Translations under genes and position numbers: made by a program
NCBI RefSeq assembly: GCF_003002955.1
Contig: NZ_PVTJ01000004.1
Span: 62,001 to 126,000 of the forward strand
From: Glycomyces artemisiae
GTDB taxonomy: Bacteria; Actinomycetota; Actinomycetes; Mycobacteriales; Micromonosporaceae
Direction of reading: 5' to 3'
DNA: 64,000 nt
Shown here: positions 8,038 through 15,856 of the stretch, piece after piece
Layout: each line of letters begins with the position of its first letter
Position numbering within the stretch: position 1 is the stretch's first letter
The notes under the pieces: generated by a model
The model's database searches: none
The model's input: only the letters and a program-made list of their open reading frames with translations
What the model was told of the DNA's origin: nothing

Positions 8038-9357
8038 CTACCCCTTCCGCTTCGCGACGAGGTCGCGGGACCACTGCTCGAACGGCCGGAGCGCGGCGTA
8101 CCTGGTGAACGACTGGGCGTACTCGCGGGCCTGCGCGGCCGTGTCGGGGTCGGCCTTGCGGGCGGCGTCCCCGGCGTCGGCCATCGCCGCCGCCACATGC
8201 TCCGGGTCGAGGCTCTCGGGCTCGAACCACAGCGGGTAGTCCCGCAGCAGCTCCTCTGCGGCGCAGCCCTTCTCGTGGACGGAGACGATCGGCTTGCCCG
8301 TCGCCATGTACTCGAAGACCTTCCCGGTGGTCACGTACTTCGAGCCGCCGGTCATGAACACGAGGACGTCGCTGGCGGCGTACGCGGTCGCGATGGCGGG
8401 CTTGGGGACCGGGCCGCGGATCGTGACGCCGGGGATCTCCTCGTCGAGCCCGAGCTGGGCCCGCAGTTCGTCCTCGGTGTTCGCGAAGAACCCGATGTGG
8501 CCGTAGAAGTCCAGCCGGGCGCCCGCGTGGGCGTCGCGCTCGGTCATGATCCGGTACCCGTCCAGGAGCGAGCCGATGGGCTGCACGTGGGTGAGGGTGC
8601 CGACGAACGAGAACGACAGGGGCCGGTCCTCGTCGGCCGCGGGCGGCTCGTCGGAGACGACGTCGGGGTCCCAGCCGTTGAGGACGACCTGCATCCGGTC
8701 GGCGGCCTCGGGGTACTTGCGGGCGTGCCAGCCGCGCAGGGCGTCGTTGACGTGCAGCGACGCGGCGGCCGAGCCGAGGATGCGCCGCTCCCACTTCCAC
8801 GCGGGGTGCTCCGGCGGGAACATGTCGGCGTTCTCGAACTGGTTGAGCGTCCACGCGTCGCGGTAGTCCACGACGAACGGGCGGCGCGTGAGCTTGGAGA
8901 GGGCCCACGCGGATCCGAAGGACGCGAACGGGTTCCCGGTCGCGACGATGAGGTCGAACGGGCGCCTGCGGTGGCGCCGCAGCCCCTCGCGGAGGGCGTT
9001 CACGCCCCAGCCCTGGTACTTGTCGGGGAAGACGTGGTCCTGCTTCCAGTTGAACCAGTTGCGGGCCGCGGCGGGGAAGTTCCCGCGGAAGCGCCCGTAC
9101 CGGCGGACGTCGGTCTCCCACCGGAAGTAGTCCATCTCGACCTCGGCGACCTCGATGCGCGGGTCGACCGTGGCGGTCATGGCGTCGTCGCGGGCGCCGG
9201 TGATCTCGTCGAAGAACCGGTCGGGGCCGCGCAGGACGGTCACGTCCCAGCCCTGCTCGGCGAAGTAGTTCGCGGTGGCGCGGGCGCGGAAGACGCCGCT
9301 GGCGCGCGAGGGCGGGAAGAAGAACGCCAGGTACAGCAGGCGCGGTCGCTCAGCCAT
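8038..9357 (-). CDS. GT4-like glycosyltransferase, cassette copy B
   Basis: 439 residues, starting MAERPRLLYLAFFFPPSR. It is a paralog of 2674-4002 across its full length, including the donor-site block GSKYVTTGKVFEYMATGKPI and the EELLRDYPLWFEP segment. At the DNA level 8141-8187 matches 2777-2823 exactly, and 8225-8310 matches 2861-2946 with about one difference, while the central acceptor region differs much more. The donor site is thus conserved while the acceptor-facing part has drifted. The gene overlaps the upstream half-size gene by 8 bp. Confidence 0.88.
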   Translation of the reverse strand: MAERPRLLYLAFFFPPSRASGVFRARATANYFAEQGWDVTVLRGPDRFFDEITGARDDAMTATVDPRIEVAEVEMDYFRWETDVRRYGRFRGNFPAAARNWFNWKQDHVFPDKYQGWGVNALREGLRRHRRRPFDLIVATGNPFASFGSAWALSKLTRRPFVVDYRDAWTLNQFENADMFPPEHPAWKWERRILGSAAASLHVNDALRGWHARKYPEAADRMQVVLNGWDPDVVSDEPPAADEDRPLSFSFVGTLTHVQPIGSLLDGYRIMTERDAHAGARLDFYGHIGFFANTEDELRAQLGLDEEIPGVTIRGPVPKPAIATAYAASDVLVFMTGGSKYVTTGKVFEYMATGKPIVSVHEKGCAAEELLRDYPLWFEPESLDPEHVAAAMADAGDAARKADPDTAAQAREYAQSFTRYAALRPFEQWSRDLVAKRKG

Positions 9358-9886
9358 CGGTCTCGTCCCACAGTTCTTCGAAGGCGTACGTGGTGCGCAG
9401 CGCGGGACGCTCGGCGATGAGCGCGGGCAGGAACCCGGCGACGGCCTCGACGGCGAGCGGCTCGTGGAGCACCACCCAGTCGGGGGCCCAGCGCTGGACC
9501 TGCTCGCGGACGACCGCGTCGCGGCGGTCGCGGCGCAGGCGCTGCGTGCGGGTCTTCTTGTCGGCGTCGAGCCCGGCGATGACGGTGGCGCGGTAGTGCT
9601 TCGCGGCCTTGCGGGCGCGCCTGCGCAGCGGCCCGCGGCCGACGCGGCGCAGCAACCCGAGCGGGACCTTCCGGCGGAAGAACCGGGTGGCGGCCGGCTC
9701 GGTGTAGCTCACCGCGGAGGAGCCGATCCAGTGCGTCTCGACGCGGCCGTCGAGGTCGTGCCCGGCGAGTTTCGCCTCGCTCTCGGCGACCAGGAGGACC
9801 CGGTGCCCGGCGTCGGCGGCGCGGCGGGTCTCGGTGGCGAGGGCCTTGGCCCGGGCGCCGGAGGGCGCCACGAACAGGACGTTCAT
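9350..9886 (-). CDS. Half-size Rossmann-like protein of the glycosyltransferase cassette, copy B, type 1
   Basis: 178 residues, MNVLFVAPSGARAKALATET onward, paralog of 3992-4531. Conserved blocks are ADAGHRVLLVAE, RFFRRKVPLGLLRRVGRGPL and WVVLHEPLAVEAV. Its ATG at 9886 overlaps the stop of the upstream glycosyltransferase (ATGA) and its end overlaps the next gene. As in copy A it lacks a nucleotide-sugar binding half. Role unknown; the strict order full-half-full-half in both copies suggests a functional unit. Confidence 0.82.
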   Translation of the reverse strand: MNVLFVAPSGARAKALATETRRAADAGHRVLLVAESEAKLAGHDLDGRVETHWIGSSAVSYTEPAATRFFRRKVPLGLLRRVGRGPLRRRARKAAKHYRATVIAGLDADKKTRTQRLRRDRRDAVVREQVQRWAPDWVVLHEPLAVEAVAGFLPALIAERPALRTTYAFEELWDETDG

Positions 9887-11103
9887 CGCTCGGCTCCGTT
9901 CTCTCCGAACCAGATCCGGTGGTACTGCGCGCCAATGGCCTCATAACCGTACTTCGATTCGAGGTGCCCGCGGGCGTGTTCGAGGTCGGTCTTCGACGGG
10001 TAGCGCTCGCGCAGGAGCCGGTAGCCGTCGACGAGCGCCTGCGGGTCGTCGACGACGTCGATCATGACGCCCGCGGCGTCCTCGATGCCGTCGAGCACCA
10101 GCTCGGGCCCGCCGCAGCGGGTGATGAGCACCGGGAGGCCCGCGGCGACGGCCTCGACGGCGACCACGCCGAACGTCTCGAAGGCGCTGGGGTGGACGAG
10201 CACGTCGTGCGCGGCCATGATCCCGGGGACCTCGGAGGGCTGGACCATCCCGAGGAACGTCACGGCCTCCCGGACGCCCAGCTCGTCGACGAGCGCTTCG
10301 ATCTCGGGCCGCAGGACGCCGTCGCCGGCGAGGGTCAGCGTCAGGGACGGGTCGTCCGCGCGGCAGGCCGCGAACGCGCGCAGCAGGTGGTCGTGGCGCT
10401 TCCCGGCCTTGAACGACGCGACCGACAGCCAGCGGCGCAGCGCCGTCGGCGGGGCGGCGCGGCGGGTCCCGAAGTCGATCGGGTTCGCGATGTACCGGAT
10501 CTTGTCGGCGTGGTGCGGGAAGGTCCCGGCGACGACGTCGTGGAGGACGTCGCCGACGACGAAGTACCCGGCGAGCCGGTGGAGGATCTCGTCGTACATC
10601 GCGCGGGCGCGCGGCTGGCGGAGGATCTTCACCAGGAACGAGGCGTGCTCGGTGGCGTAGACGCGCGCGTCGGGCCGGCAGTTCTGGAGCGCCGCCCAGG
10701 CGCTGTAGATCGGGACGTGCGCGTGGATGACGGGCGCCTCGATCGGCTCGCCGCCGAGGGCCGCCTTCAGCCAGTGGGCGTGGTGCTCGGCGCGCTCGCC
10801 GAAGTCGCGCCACTTGGACTTCGGGAGGATCACCGGGACCCGCCGCAGGCGGGCGCCCGCGACGGTCCTGACGGGCGGGACGGACCGGGGCAGCATCCCG
10901 GCGTGGGCGTCCCAGATGCGCTCGCGCCGTTCGGCGGAGGCGTTGACGATCCACTCGTCGGTGTGGAACACGTCGAGCCGGTCGAGGCCGGGCGCGACGG
11001 CCGCCGCCATGGACTCCACGAACGCGCCGGAGAACGGGATCTGGGCGTCGGGGTACCACGGCGTGAGTACGGCGACGTGCCGCTCCTGGTCCTGGGTCAC
11101 CAC
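9883..11103 (-). CDS. GT4 glycosyltransferase, first gene of cassette copy B
   Basis: About 405 residues, paralog of 4528-5736: both start RHVAVxTPWYPD and share IHAHVPI, YIANPIDF, RRWLSVA, LTLAGDG and the donor-site stretch FETFGVVAVEAVAAGLPVLI with the two expected Glu residues. Two GTG codons (11103 and 11100) are adjacent; GGAG and AGGA purine runs lie 5-13 bp before the first. The last bases overlap the next gene in the ATGA arrangement. It would be the promoter-proximal gene of copy B; TAATCT on the minus strand at 11173-11168 is a candidate -10. Confidence 0.9.
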   Translation of the reverse strand: MVTQDQERHVAVLTPWYPDAQIPFSGAFVESMAAAVAPGLDRLDVFHTDEWIVNASAERRERIWDAHAGMLPRSVPPVRTVAGARLRRVPVILPKSKWRDFGERAEHHAHWLKAALGGEPIEAPVIHAHVPIYSAWAALQNCRPDARVYATEHASFLVKILRQPRARAMYDEILHRLAGYFVVGDVLHDVVAGTFPHHADKIRYIANPIDFGTRRAAPPTALRRWLSVASFKAGKRHDHLLRAFAACRADDPSLTLTLAGDGVLRPEIEALVDELGVREAVTFLGMVQPSEVPGIMAAHDVLVHPSAFETFGVVAVEAVAAGLPVLITRCGGPELVLDGIEDAAGVMIDVVDDPQALVDGYRLLRERYPSKTDLEHARGHLESKYGYEAIGAQYHRIWFGENGAER

Positions 11104-11294
11104 TGCTGTCCTGCGTCTCCTGTCCGGCCGCGGCGGCGCCGGGCTCGGGGCCGCGGCGGCACATAGGAGATTACATGAACACGGCCTTATGTTCGCATGT
11201 CGGCCCGGTTTCGCGATCCTTGGGCACATCGTGCAACCTGGTCGCTCGCCCAGGCGTCGGCTCCCGCCGCGTCGGGGTCGCGGAGGGCCGTCCG

Positions 11295-11300
11295 TATGAT
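11295..11300 (+). promoter_or_regulatory. Candidate -10 TATGAT for the WbpD-like gene
   Basis: TATGAT on the plus strand, 37 bp before the ATG at 11338, giving a leader of about 30 nt with GAAGG as ribosome site. The same TATGATCG string occurs on the minus strand in front of the WbpE-like gene (17015-17020). No good -35 was found. Confidence 0.4.
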
Positions 11301-11337
11301 CGGGGCGCAGGTACAACGGACGACGCGAAGGCGAGCG

Positions 11338-11928
11338 ATGGCACACCGGATTCAACCGACGGCCCAGGTCCACGAGAGCGCCGCGATCGGGGACGGCACC
11401 AGCGTGTGGGAGCTCGCGCAGGTCCGCGAGGGCGCGTCCCTCGGCGCCGGCTGCGTCATCGGGCGCGGCGCGTACATCGGCACCGGCGTGCAGATCGGCG
11501 ACAACGTGAAGATCCAGAACTACGCCCTCGTGTACGAGCCCGCGCGGCTCGCCGACGGCGTGTTCATCGGCCCCGCCGCGGTCCTCACCAACGACCACAA
11601 CCCGCGCGCCGTGGGCGTCGACGGCGGCCGCAAGGGCGCCGCCGACTGGGAGGCCGTCGGCGTCGACATCGCCGAGGGCGCCTCGATCGGCGCGCGCGCC
11701 GTGTGCGTCGCCCCCGTCCGCATCGGCAGGTGGGCGATGGTCGCCGCGGGCGCCGTCGTCACCAAGGACGTCCCCGACCACGCGCTCGTCATGGGCGTGC
11801 CCGCCCGCCGCGCCGGCTGGGTCGGGCGCTCCGGCGAGCGCCTGAAGGAGGCCGGCGACGGCCTGTGGGAATGCCCCGCCACCGGCGAGCGCTACCGCGA
11901 ATCGGCCGCGGGCCTCGAACTCGCCTGA
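11338..11928 (+). CDS. Hexapeptide-repeat N-acetyltransferase, WbpD-like
   Basis: 196-residue left-handed beta-helix acyltransferase. From about residue 10 to 150 it consists of hexapeptide turns (IGDGTSV, VIGRGAYIG, VQIGDNVKI, ASIGARAV, VRIGRWAMVAAGAVV). The loop with NDHNPRA supplies the catalytic-type His seen in WbpD/PglD-like enzymes, and the ending VPDHALVMGVPARRAGWVG is typical. WbpD acetylates the 3-amino group of UDP-2-acetamido-3-amino-glucuronate; WbpB- and WbpE-like genes lie 3 kb away, which supports that reading. The start MAHRIQPTAQVHESA was preferred to an earlier in-frame start, because homology begins here. Confidence 0.85.
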   Translation: MAHRIQPTAQVHESAAIGDGTSVWELAQVREGASLGAGCVIGRGAYIGTGVQIGDNVKIQNYALVYEPARLADGVFIGPAAVLTNDHNPRAVGVDGGRKGAADWEAVGVDIAEGASIGARAVCVAPVRIGRWAMVAAGAVVTKDVPDHALVMGVPARRAGWVGRSGERLKEAGDGLWECPATGERYRESAAGLELA

Positions 11929-11941
11929 GCGGCGACGTGAA

Positions 11942-11975
11942 AGCGCCCGCCCGGTCATCCGACCGGGCGGGCGCT
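11942..11975. terminator. Bidirectional hairpin between convergent genes
   Basis: A perfect 15-bp stem (11942-11956 with 11961-11975) around the 4-nt loop ATCC lies between the ends of the WbpD-like gene (+) and the nucleotide-sugar dehydrogenase (-). No long T-run follows, as is usual in such G+C-rich genomes. Confidence 0.8.
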
Positions 11976-11988
11976 CGCGTCCAGGGGC

Positions 11989-13272
11989 CTACTGGCCGAT
12001 GACGATGTGGCGGCGGCCCTCCCAGGCGGCCGGGTCCGTGATGCGGCGCCCGTCGAGGAGGACGGCGACCTCCGGCAGGTCCGCGGCGGACAGCGACCGG
12101 TACTCGGCGTGGTCGGCCTGCACGACGGCGGCGGTGACGGTCTCGCCGCGGTGCGGGACGAGCCCCTCGGCCTCCAGCTCCGCGTCGGTGTACATCGGGT
12201 CGCTCACGTACACCGCGGCGCCCTTCGCCTTCAGCGACTCCACGAGCGGGAACACCCCGGAGAACGCGGTCTCCTTGACCCCGCCGCGGTAGGCCGCGCC
12301 GAGGACGAGCACCGAGGCGCCCTCCAGGCCCCCGTGGGCCGCTTCGAGGACGTCCGCGGAGTACGACGGCATCGCGGCGTTCGCGGCGCGGGCGGCGCGC
12401 ACCACCGTCGCGTCGGGGTCGTTCCACAGGTACATCTGCGGGTAGATCGGGATGCAGTGCCCGCCCACGGCGATGCCGGGCCGGTGGATGTGGCTGTACG
12501 GCTGCGAGTTGCACGCCTCGATGACCTTCATGACGTCCAGGCCCTGCTTGTCGGCGAAGCGCGCGAACTGGTTCGCGAGGCCGATGTTGACGTCCCGGTA
12601 CGTGGTCTCGGCGAGCTTCGCCATCTCCGACGCCTCGGCGGACCCGAGGTCCCACACGCCGTTGGGCCGCGGCAGGTCGTCGCGCTCGTCGAAGTCGAGC
12701 ACGGCCTCGTAGAACCGCACGCCCGCCTCGGCGGACGCCTCGTCGATGCCGCCGACGAGCTTCGGGTAGCGGCGCAGGTCCGCGAAGACCCGCCCGGTCA
12801 GGACCCGCTCGGGGCTGAACACCAGGTGGAAGTCCTTCCCGGCGGTGAGGCCCGAGCCGGCCTCCAGCATCGGCGCCCAGCGCTCGCGCGTGGTGCCCAC
12901 CGGCAGCGTCGTCTCGTAGGAGACGAGCGTGCCCGGCTTGAGGCCCTTGGCGACCGCCTGCGTGGCGGCGTCCATCCACCCGAAGTCCGGGACGCCCTCG
13001 GCGTCGACGAACAGCGGCACGACGATGACGACGGCCTCGGACTCGGCGACGGCGGCCGCGGTGTCCGTGGTGGCCCGCAGGTTCCCGGCGGCCACGGCCT
13101 CCTTCAGCTTCTCGCCGAGCAGGTGCTCGCCGGGGAAGGGCTCCACGCCGTCGTTGACGGCCTGGACGACCTTCGCGTTCACGTCGGCGCCGATGACCTC
13201 GTGGCCCTTCGCGGCGAACTGGACGGCCAGCGGCAGCCCGATCTTGCCCAATGCGACGACAGAGACTCTCAT
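11989..13272 (-). CDS. Nucleotide-sugar (UDP-GlcNAc/ManNAc-type) 6-dehydrogenase
   Basis: 427-residue NAD-dependent enzyme of the UDP-glucose/GDP-mannose dehydrogenase family, oxidising C6 of a UDP-sugar to a uronic acid. The N-terminal Rossmann domain starts VSVVALGKIGLPLAVQFA. The central domain has LAETTYRDVNIGLANQFARF, and the catalytic Cys lies in GIAVGGHCIPIYPQ. Sequence texture is closer to the WecC/WbpA type than to UDP-glucose dehydrogenase. AGGAAG lies 7 bp before the ATG at 13272, which I chose over a GTG at 13278. Co-transcription with WbpB- and WbpE-like genes suggests that it supplies the UDP-amino-uronate; the enzyme at 57598 is an alternative WbpA. Confidence 0.87.
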   Translation of the reverse strand: MRVSVVALGKIGLPLAVQFAAKGHEVIGADVNAKVVQAVNDGVEPFPGEHLLGEKLKEAVAAGNLRATTDTAAAVAESEAVVIVVPLFVDAEGVPDFGWMDAATQAVAKGLKPGTLVSYETTLPVGTTRERWAPMLEAGSGLTAGKDFHLVFSPERVLTGRVFADLRRYPKLVGGIDEASAEAGVRFYEAVLDFDERDDLPRPNGVWDLGSAEASEMAKLAETTYRDVNIGLANQFARFADKQGLDVMKVIEACNSQPYSHIHRPGIAVGGHCIPIYPQMYLWNDPDATVVRAARAANAAMPSYSADVLEAAHGGLEGASVLVLGAAYRGGVKETAFSGVFPLVESLKAKGAAVYVSDPMYTDAELEAEGLVPHRGETVTAAVVQADHAEYRSLSAADLPEVAVLLDGRRITDPAAWEGRRHIVIGQ

Positions 13273-13274
13273 GT

Positions 13275-14855
13275 TCACTTCCTGCTCGGTTTGAGGCCGA
13301 CGAGGTTCGCCACGCGGCGCTTCAGCGACGGCTTGCCCGACGAATGCACGACGATGAGGGACTTCCGCCCCCAGTCCACGGACACGTTACCCGGGCGGCC
13401 CTGCCGCTCGACGGGGCCTTTGACCGCGGTGAGGGGCAGGTCGTACACGAACGGCCCCATCGCGAGGTGGCCGCGCAGCGACCAGCGGCCCGCGGTGCCC
13501 GCGAGGTCGCCGAGTGGCAGCCGGGCCGCGAGCACCGTCGTGTCGCCGTCGGGCCGCAGCTCGACCTCGGCGGCCACGTCGTGGACGTGGAACTCTCCGG
13601 CCGGGACCGACCGGCGGGCGGCCGGACCCTTGGCCTTGACGAGGCGCTCGGCGCTGACGCCGACCGCGTCCGGCTCCAGTCCCGCGACCGGGACGCGGAA
13701 CCAGTACTCCAGGAAGAACCCGGTCGCCCGGTCCCCCGCCCACGCCAGGTCGACGGGGTCGATCCCCTTGGCGAGGCGGCCGATCACGCGCTCTGCCGTC
13801 GCCTCGTACCACGAGTCGGGGCAGCCCTCGCGGAACCCGCTGTAGCGGACGAACACGCGCCCGTCCTCGATCAGGAAGCGCGGGGCGTCCTCGCGGATCG
13901 CGTCCTCCAGCCGGTCCCATTCGCGCCGCTGCGCCAGCGAGATGCGCACGCGCTTCTCGGTCGGCAGCCGCTCGCGGATCGCCTCGGTCAGGTGCGCGTC
14001 GCAGAAGCCCGCGACGGCCTCCCAGAACTTCTCGCGCGACGACTTGTCCGCGGTCAGGAACTGCGGCTGCACGCACTTGGCGATCTCGCGGGAGAACACC
14101 CGGTACATGAGCGCCTCGCGCTCGGGCCCGGGGCCGTACAGGTCCTCGATCGCGGCCACGATCTGCTCGGCGGCGTGCACCCACTCGACCGGCCCGGTCG
14201 AGTAGATGAGGTTCCCGCCGGTCTCGCGCTTCACCGCGTAGTACGAGTCGTAGTCCGACTGGATCGTGATCTTCGACGCCTTCGCCATGGCGCGCAGCGT
14301 GAACGGCACGTCGGAGCAGACCGCCATCCCCTCGGGGAACCGCAGCCCCTCCGACTCGACCAGCTCGCGCCGGAACAGCTTCGTGTTCGACAGCGCCCAC
14401 GCCAGCTCCGGCGTCGGGAACGGGGCGTCGGCGACGTCCTCGGCGAACACGTCGGGCGCCTTGCGCCCGTTCACGCCGACCATCTTGCACAGCAGGACGT
14501 CCGAGCCCAGCTCGTCCGCCCGGTCGACCATCCGCTCCAGGGCCTCGGGCCCGAAGTAGTCGTCCGAGCCGATGAAGAACACGTACCGGCCCCGCGCGAT
14601 CTCCAGCGCCGCGTTGCACGGCGCCGCCGGACCGCCCGAGTTCGCCTGGTGCACCACCCGGAGCAGTCCCGGGTGCTCGGCCGCGAAGCGGTCCAGCTCC
14701 TCGTCGGAGCCGTCCGTCGAGCCGTCGTCCACGGCCACGACCTCGAACCGGTCGGCGCCGATCGTCTGCGCCGCCATCGAGTCCAGGCACGCCGTCAGGT
14801 ACGGCATCGTGTTGTACACCGGGATGACGACCGTGACGTCGGGGACCGCGCTCAT
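13275..14855 (-). CDS. GT2 glycosyltransferase resembling teichoic-acid enzyme TarS
   Basis: 526-residue protein with an N-terminal GT-A domain: VTVVIPVYNTMPYLTACLDS, EVVAVDDGSTDGS, NSGGPAAPCNAAL and the metal-binding FFIGSDDYFG. It continues with DVLLCKMVGVNGRK and a lineup close to the TarS/TarP GlcNAc transferases that decorate poly(ribitol phosphate) (family recalled, not searched). The C-terminal ~200 residues are beta-rich and could correspond to the TarS trimerisation region. ATGA overlap with the upstream oxidoreductase shows coupling. A wall-teichoic-acid decorating role would fit the TagF-like genes 5 kb away; the donor might be the uronic acid made by its neighbours. Both points are inference. 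Confidence 0.82.
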   Translation of the reverse strand: MSAVPDVTVVIPVYNTMPYLTACLDSMAAQTIGADRFEVVAVDDGSTDGSDEELDRFAAEHPGLLRVVHQANSGGPAAPCNAALEIARGRYVFFIGSDDYFGPEALERMVDRADELGSDVLLCKMVGVNGRKAPDVFAEDVADAPFPTPELAWALSNTKLFRRELVESEGLRFPEGMAVCSDVPFTLRAMAKASKITIQSDYDSYYAVKRETGGNLIYSTGPVEWVHAAEQIVAAIEDLYGPGPEREALMYRVFSREIAKCVQPQFLTADKSSREKFWEAVAGFCDAHLTEAIRERLPTEKRVRISLAQRREWDRLEDAIREDAPRFLIEDGRVFVRYSGFREGCPDSWYEATAERVIGRLAKGIDPVDLAWAGDRATGFFLEYWFRVPVAGLEPDAVGVSAERLVKAKGPAARRSVPAGEFHVHDVAAEVELRPDGDTTVLAARLPLGDLAGTAGRWSLRGHLAMGPFVYDLPLTAVKGPVERQGRPGNVSVDWGRKSLIVVHSSGKPSLKRRVANLVGLKPSRK

Positions 14856-15856
14856 GCCCGGCTTCCGTCGAGGACGACCGTCTCCCCGGTCGCGGCGGAC
14901 CGGAGCATCGACTCGGACACCTCCACGGTGCTCGCCCCCTGCCGCAGGTCGACGATGTCGTTCGGCTTCCCCAGGACCGCGTCCCGGAAGTGCTCGTGCT
15001 CGACCAGCAGCGGCTCGCGCTTGCGGATCGCGTACCGGACCATGTCGCCCTCGGAGACCCCGCGGAAGTTGCTGATCGCCTCCCACTCGGTCGCCTCGAC
15101 CCCGTTCGCGTAGAACGTCAGGTCCGCCGTCAGCGTGTCGGCGATGAAGCAGCCGCGGTCGCCCGTGACGACCGCCGTGCGCTCCTTGAAGGGGCTCAGC
15201 CAGTTCACCGAGTGGTTCGCGATCGCGCCGCCCGACAGCTGGCCGACCGCCGAGATCATGTCCTCGTGCTCCCGGCCCGACCGCGACACCGTGTGCGCGG
15301 TGACCGTGCTGTACGTCTGGCCGGTGACGAACCCGGTCAGGTCGATGTCGTGCGTCGCGAGGTCCTTGACGACCCCGACGTCGGCGATCCGGCCCGGGAA
15401 CGGGCCCTGGCGGCGCGTCGCGATCTGGAGGACCTCCCCCAGCTCGCCCGCCTTCAGGCGCTCGCGCAGGCTCGTGACCGCCGGGTTGAACCGCTCGATG
15501 TGGCCCACGCCCGCGACCAGGCCGCGCGACTCGAACGCCTCCGCGAGGACCTGCGCGGCCTTCGTGGTGTGCGCCAGCGGCTTCTCGATGAGCGCGTGGA
15601 CCCCGGCCTCGGCCAGGGCCAGGCCCACCTGCTCGTGGTACGCCGTCGGGCAGGCCACCACGACGTAGTCCACGCCGAGGCCGATCAGCTGCTCGACGTC
15701 CTCGACCAGGCGCCCCGCGGGCACCGCGGCCGCGTCGGCCACCGGGTCGGCGACCCCGACAAGGTCGACGCCGTCGAGGGCGTTCAGGACGCGGGCGTGG
15801 TTGCGGCCCATCGCCCCCATGCCGACCAGGCCGGCGCGCAGACGCCCGGCGCTCAC
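14852..15856 (-). CDS. Gfo/Idh/MocA oxidoreductase, WbpB-like
   Basis: 334-residue NAD(P)-dependent sugar oxidoreductase. The Rossmann start AGLVGMGAMGRNHARVL is followed by the family EKP motif (ALIEKPLA), VGHIERFNPAV and the catalytic-domain VVKDLATHDIDL with the conserved D..HDID. WbpB/WlbA oxidises the 3-OH of UDP-GlcNAcA to the 3-keto compound, which the neighbouring aminotransferase would then aminate. The start GTG at 15856 overlaps the stop of the aminotransferase (GTGA). Length is close to WlbA (about 310-350). Confidence 0.85.
   Translation of the reverse strand: MSAGRLRAGLVGMGAMGRNHARVLNALDGVDLVGVADPVADAAAVPAGRLVEDVEQLIGLGVDYVVVACPTAYHEQVGLALAEAGVHALIEKPLAHTTKAAQVLAEAFESRGLVAGVGHIERFNPAVTSLRERLKAGELGEVLQIATRRQGPFPGRIADVGVVKDLATHDIDLTGFVTGQTYSTVTAHTVSRSGREHEDMISAVGQLSGGAIANHSVNWLSPFKERTAVVTGDRGCFIADTLTADLTFYANGVEATEWEAISNFRGVSEGDMVRYAIRKREPLLVEHEHFRDAVLGKPNDIVDLRQGASTVEVSESMLRSAATGETVVLDGSRA

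Noticed and set aside
11168-11194. Possible operator GAACA...TGTTC before the cassette copy B
   Set aside because: Arms of five bases are expected by chance; only the TAATCT -10 candidate is mentioned.
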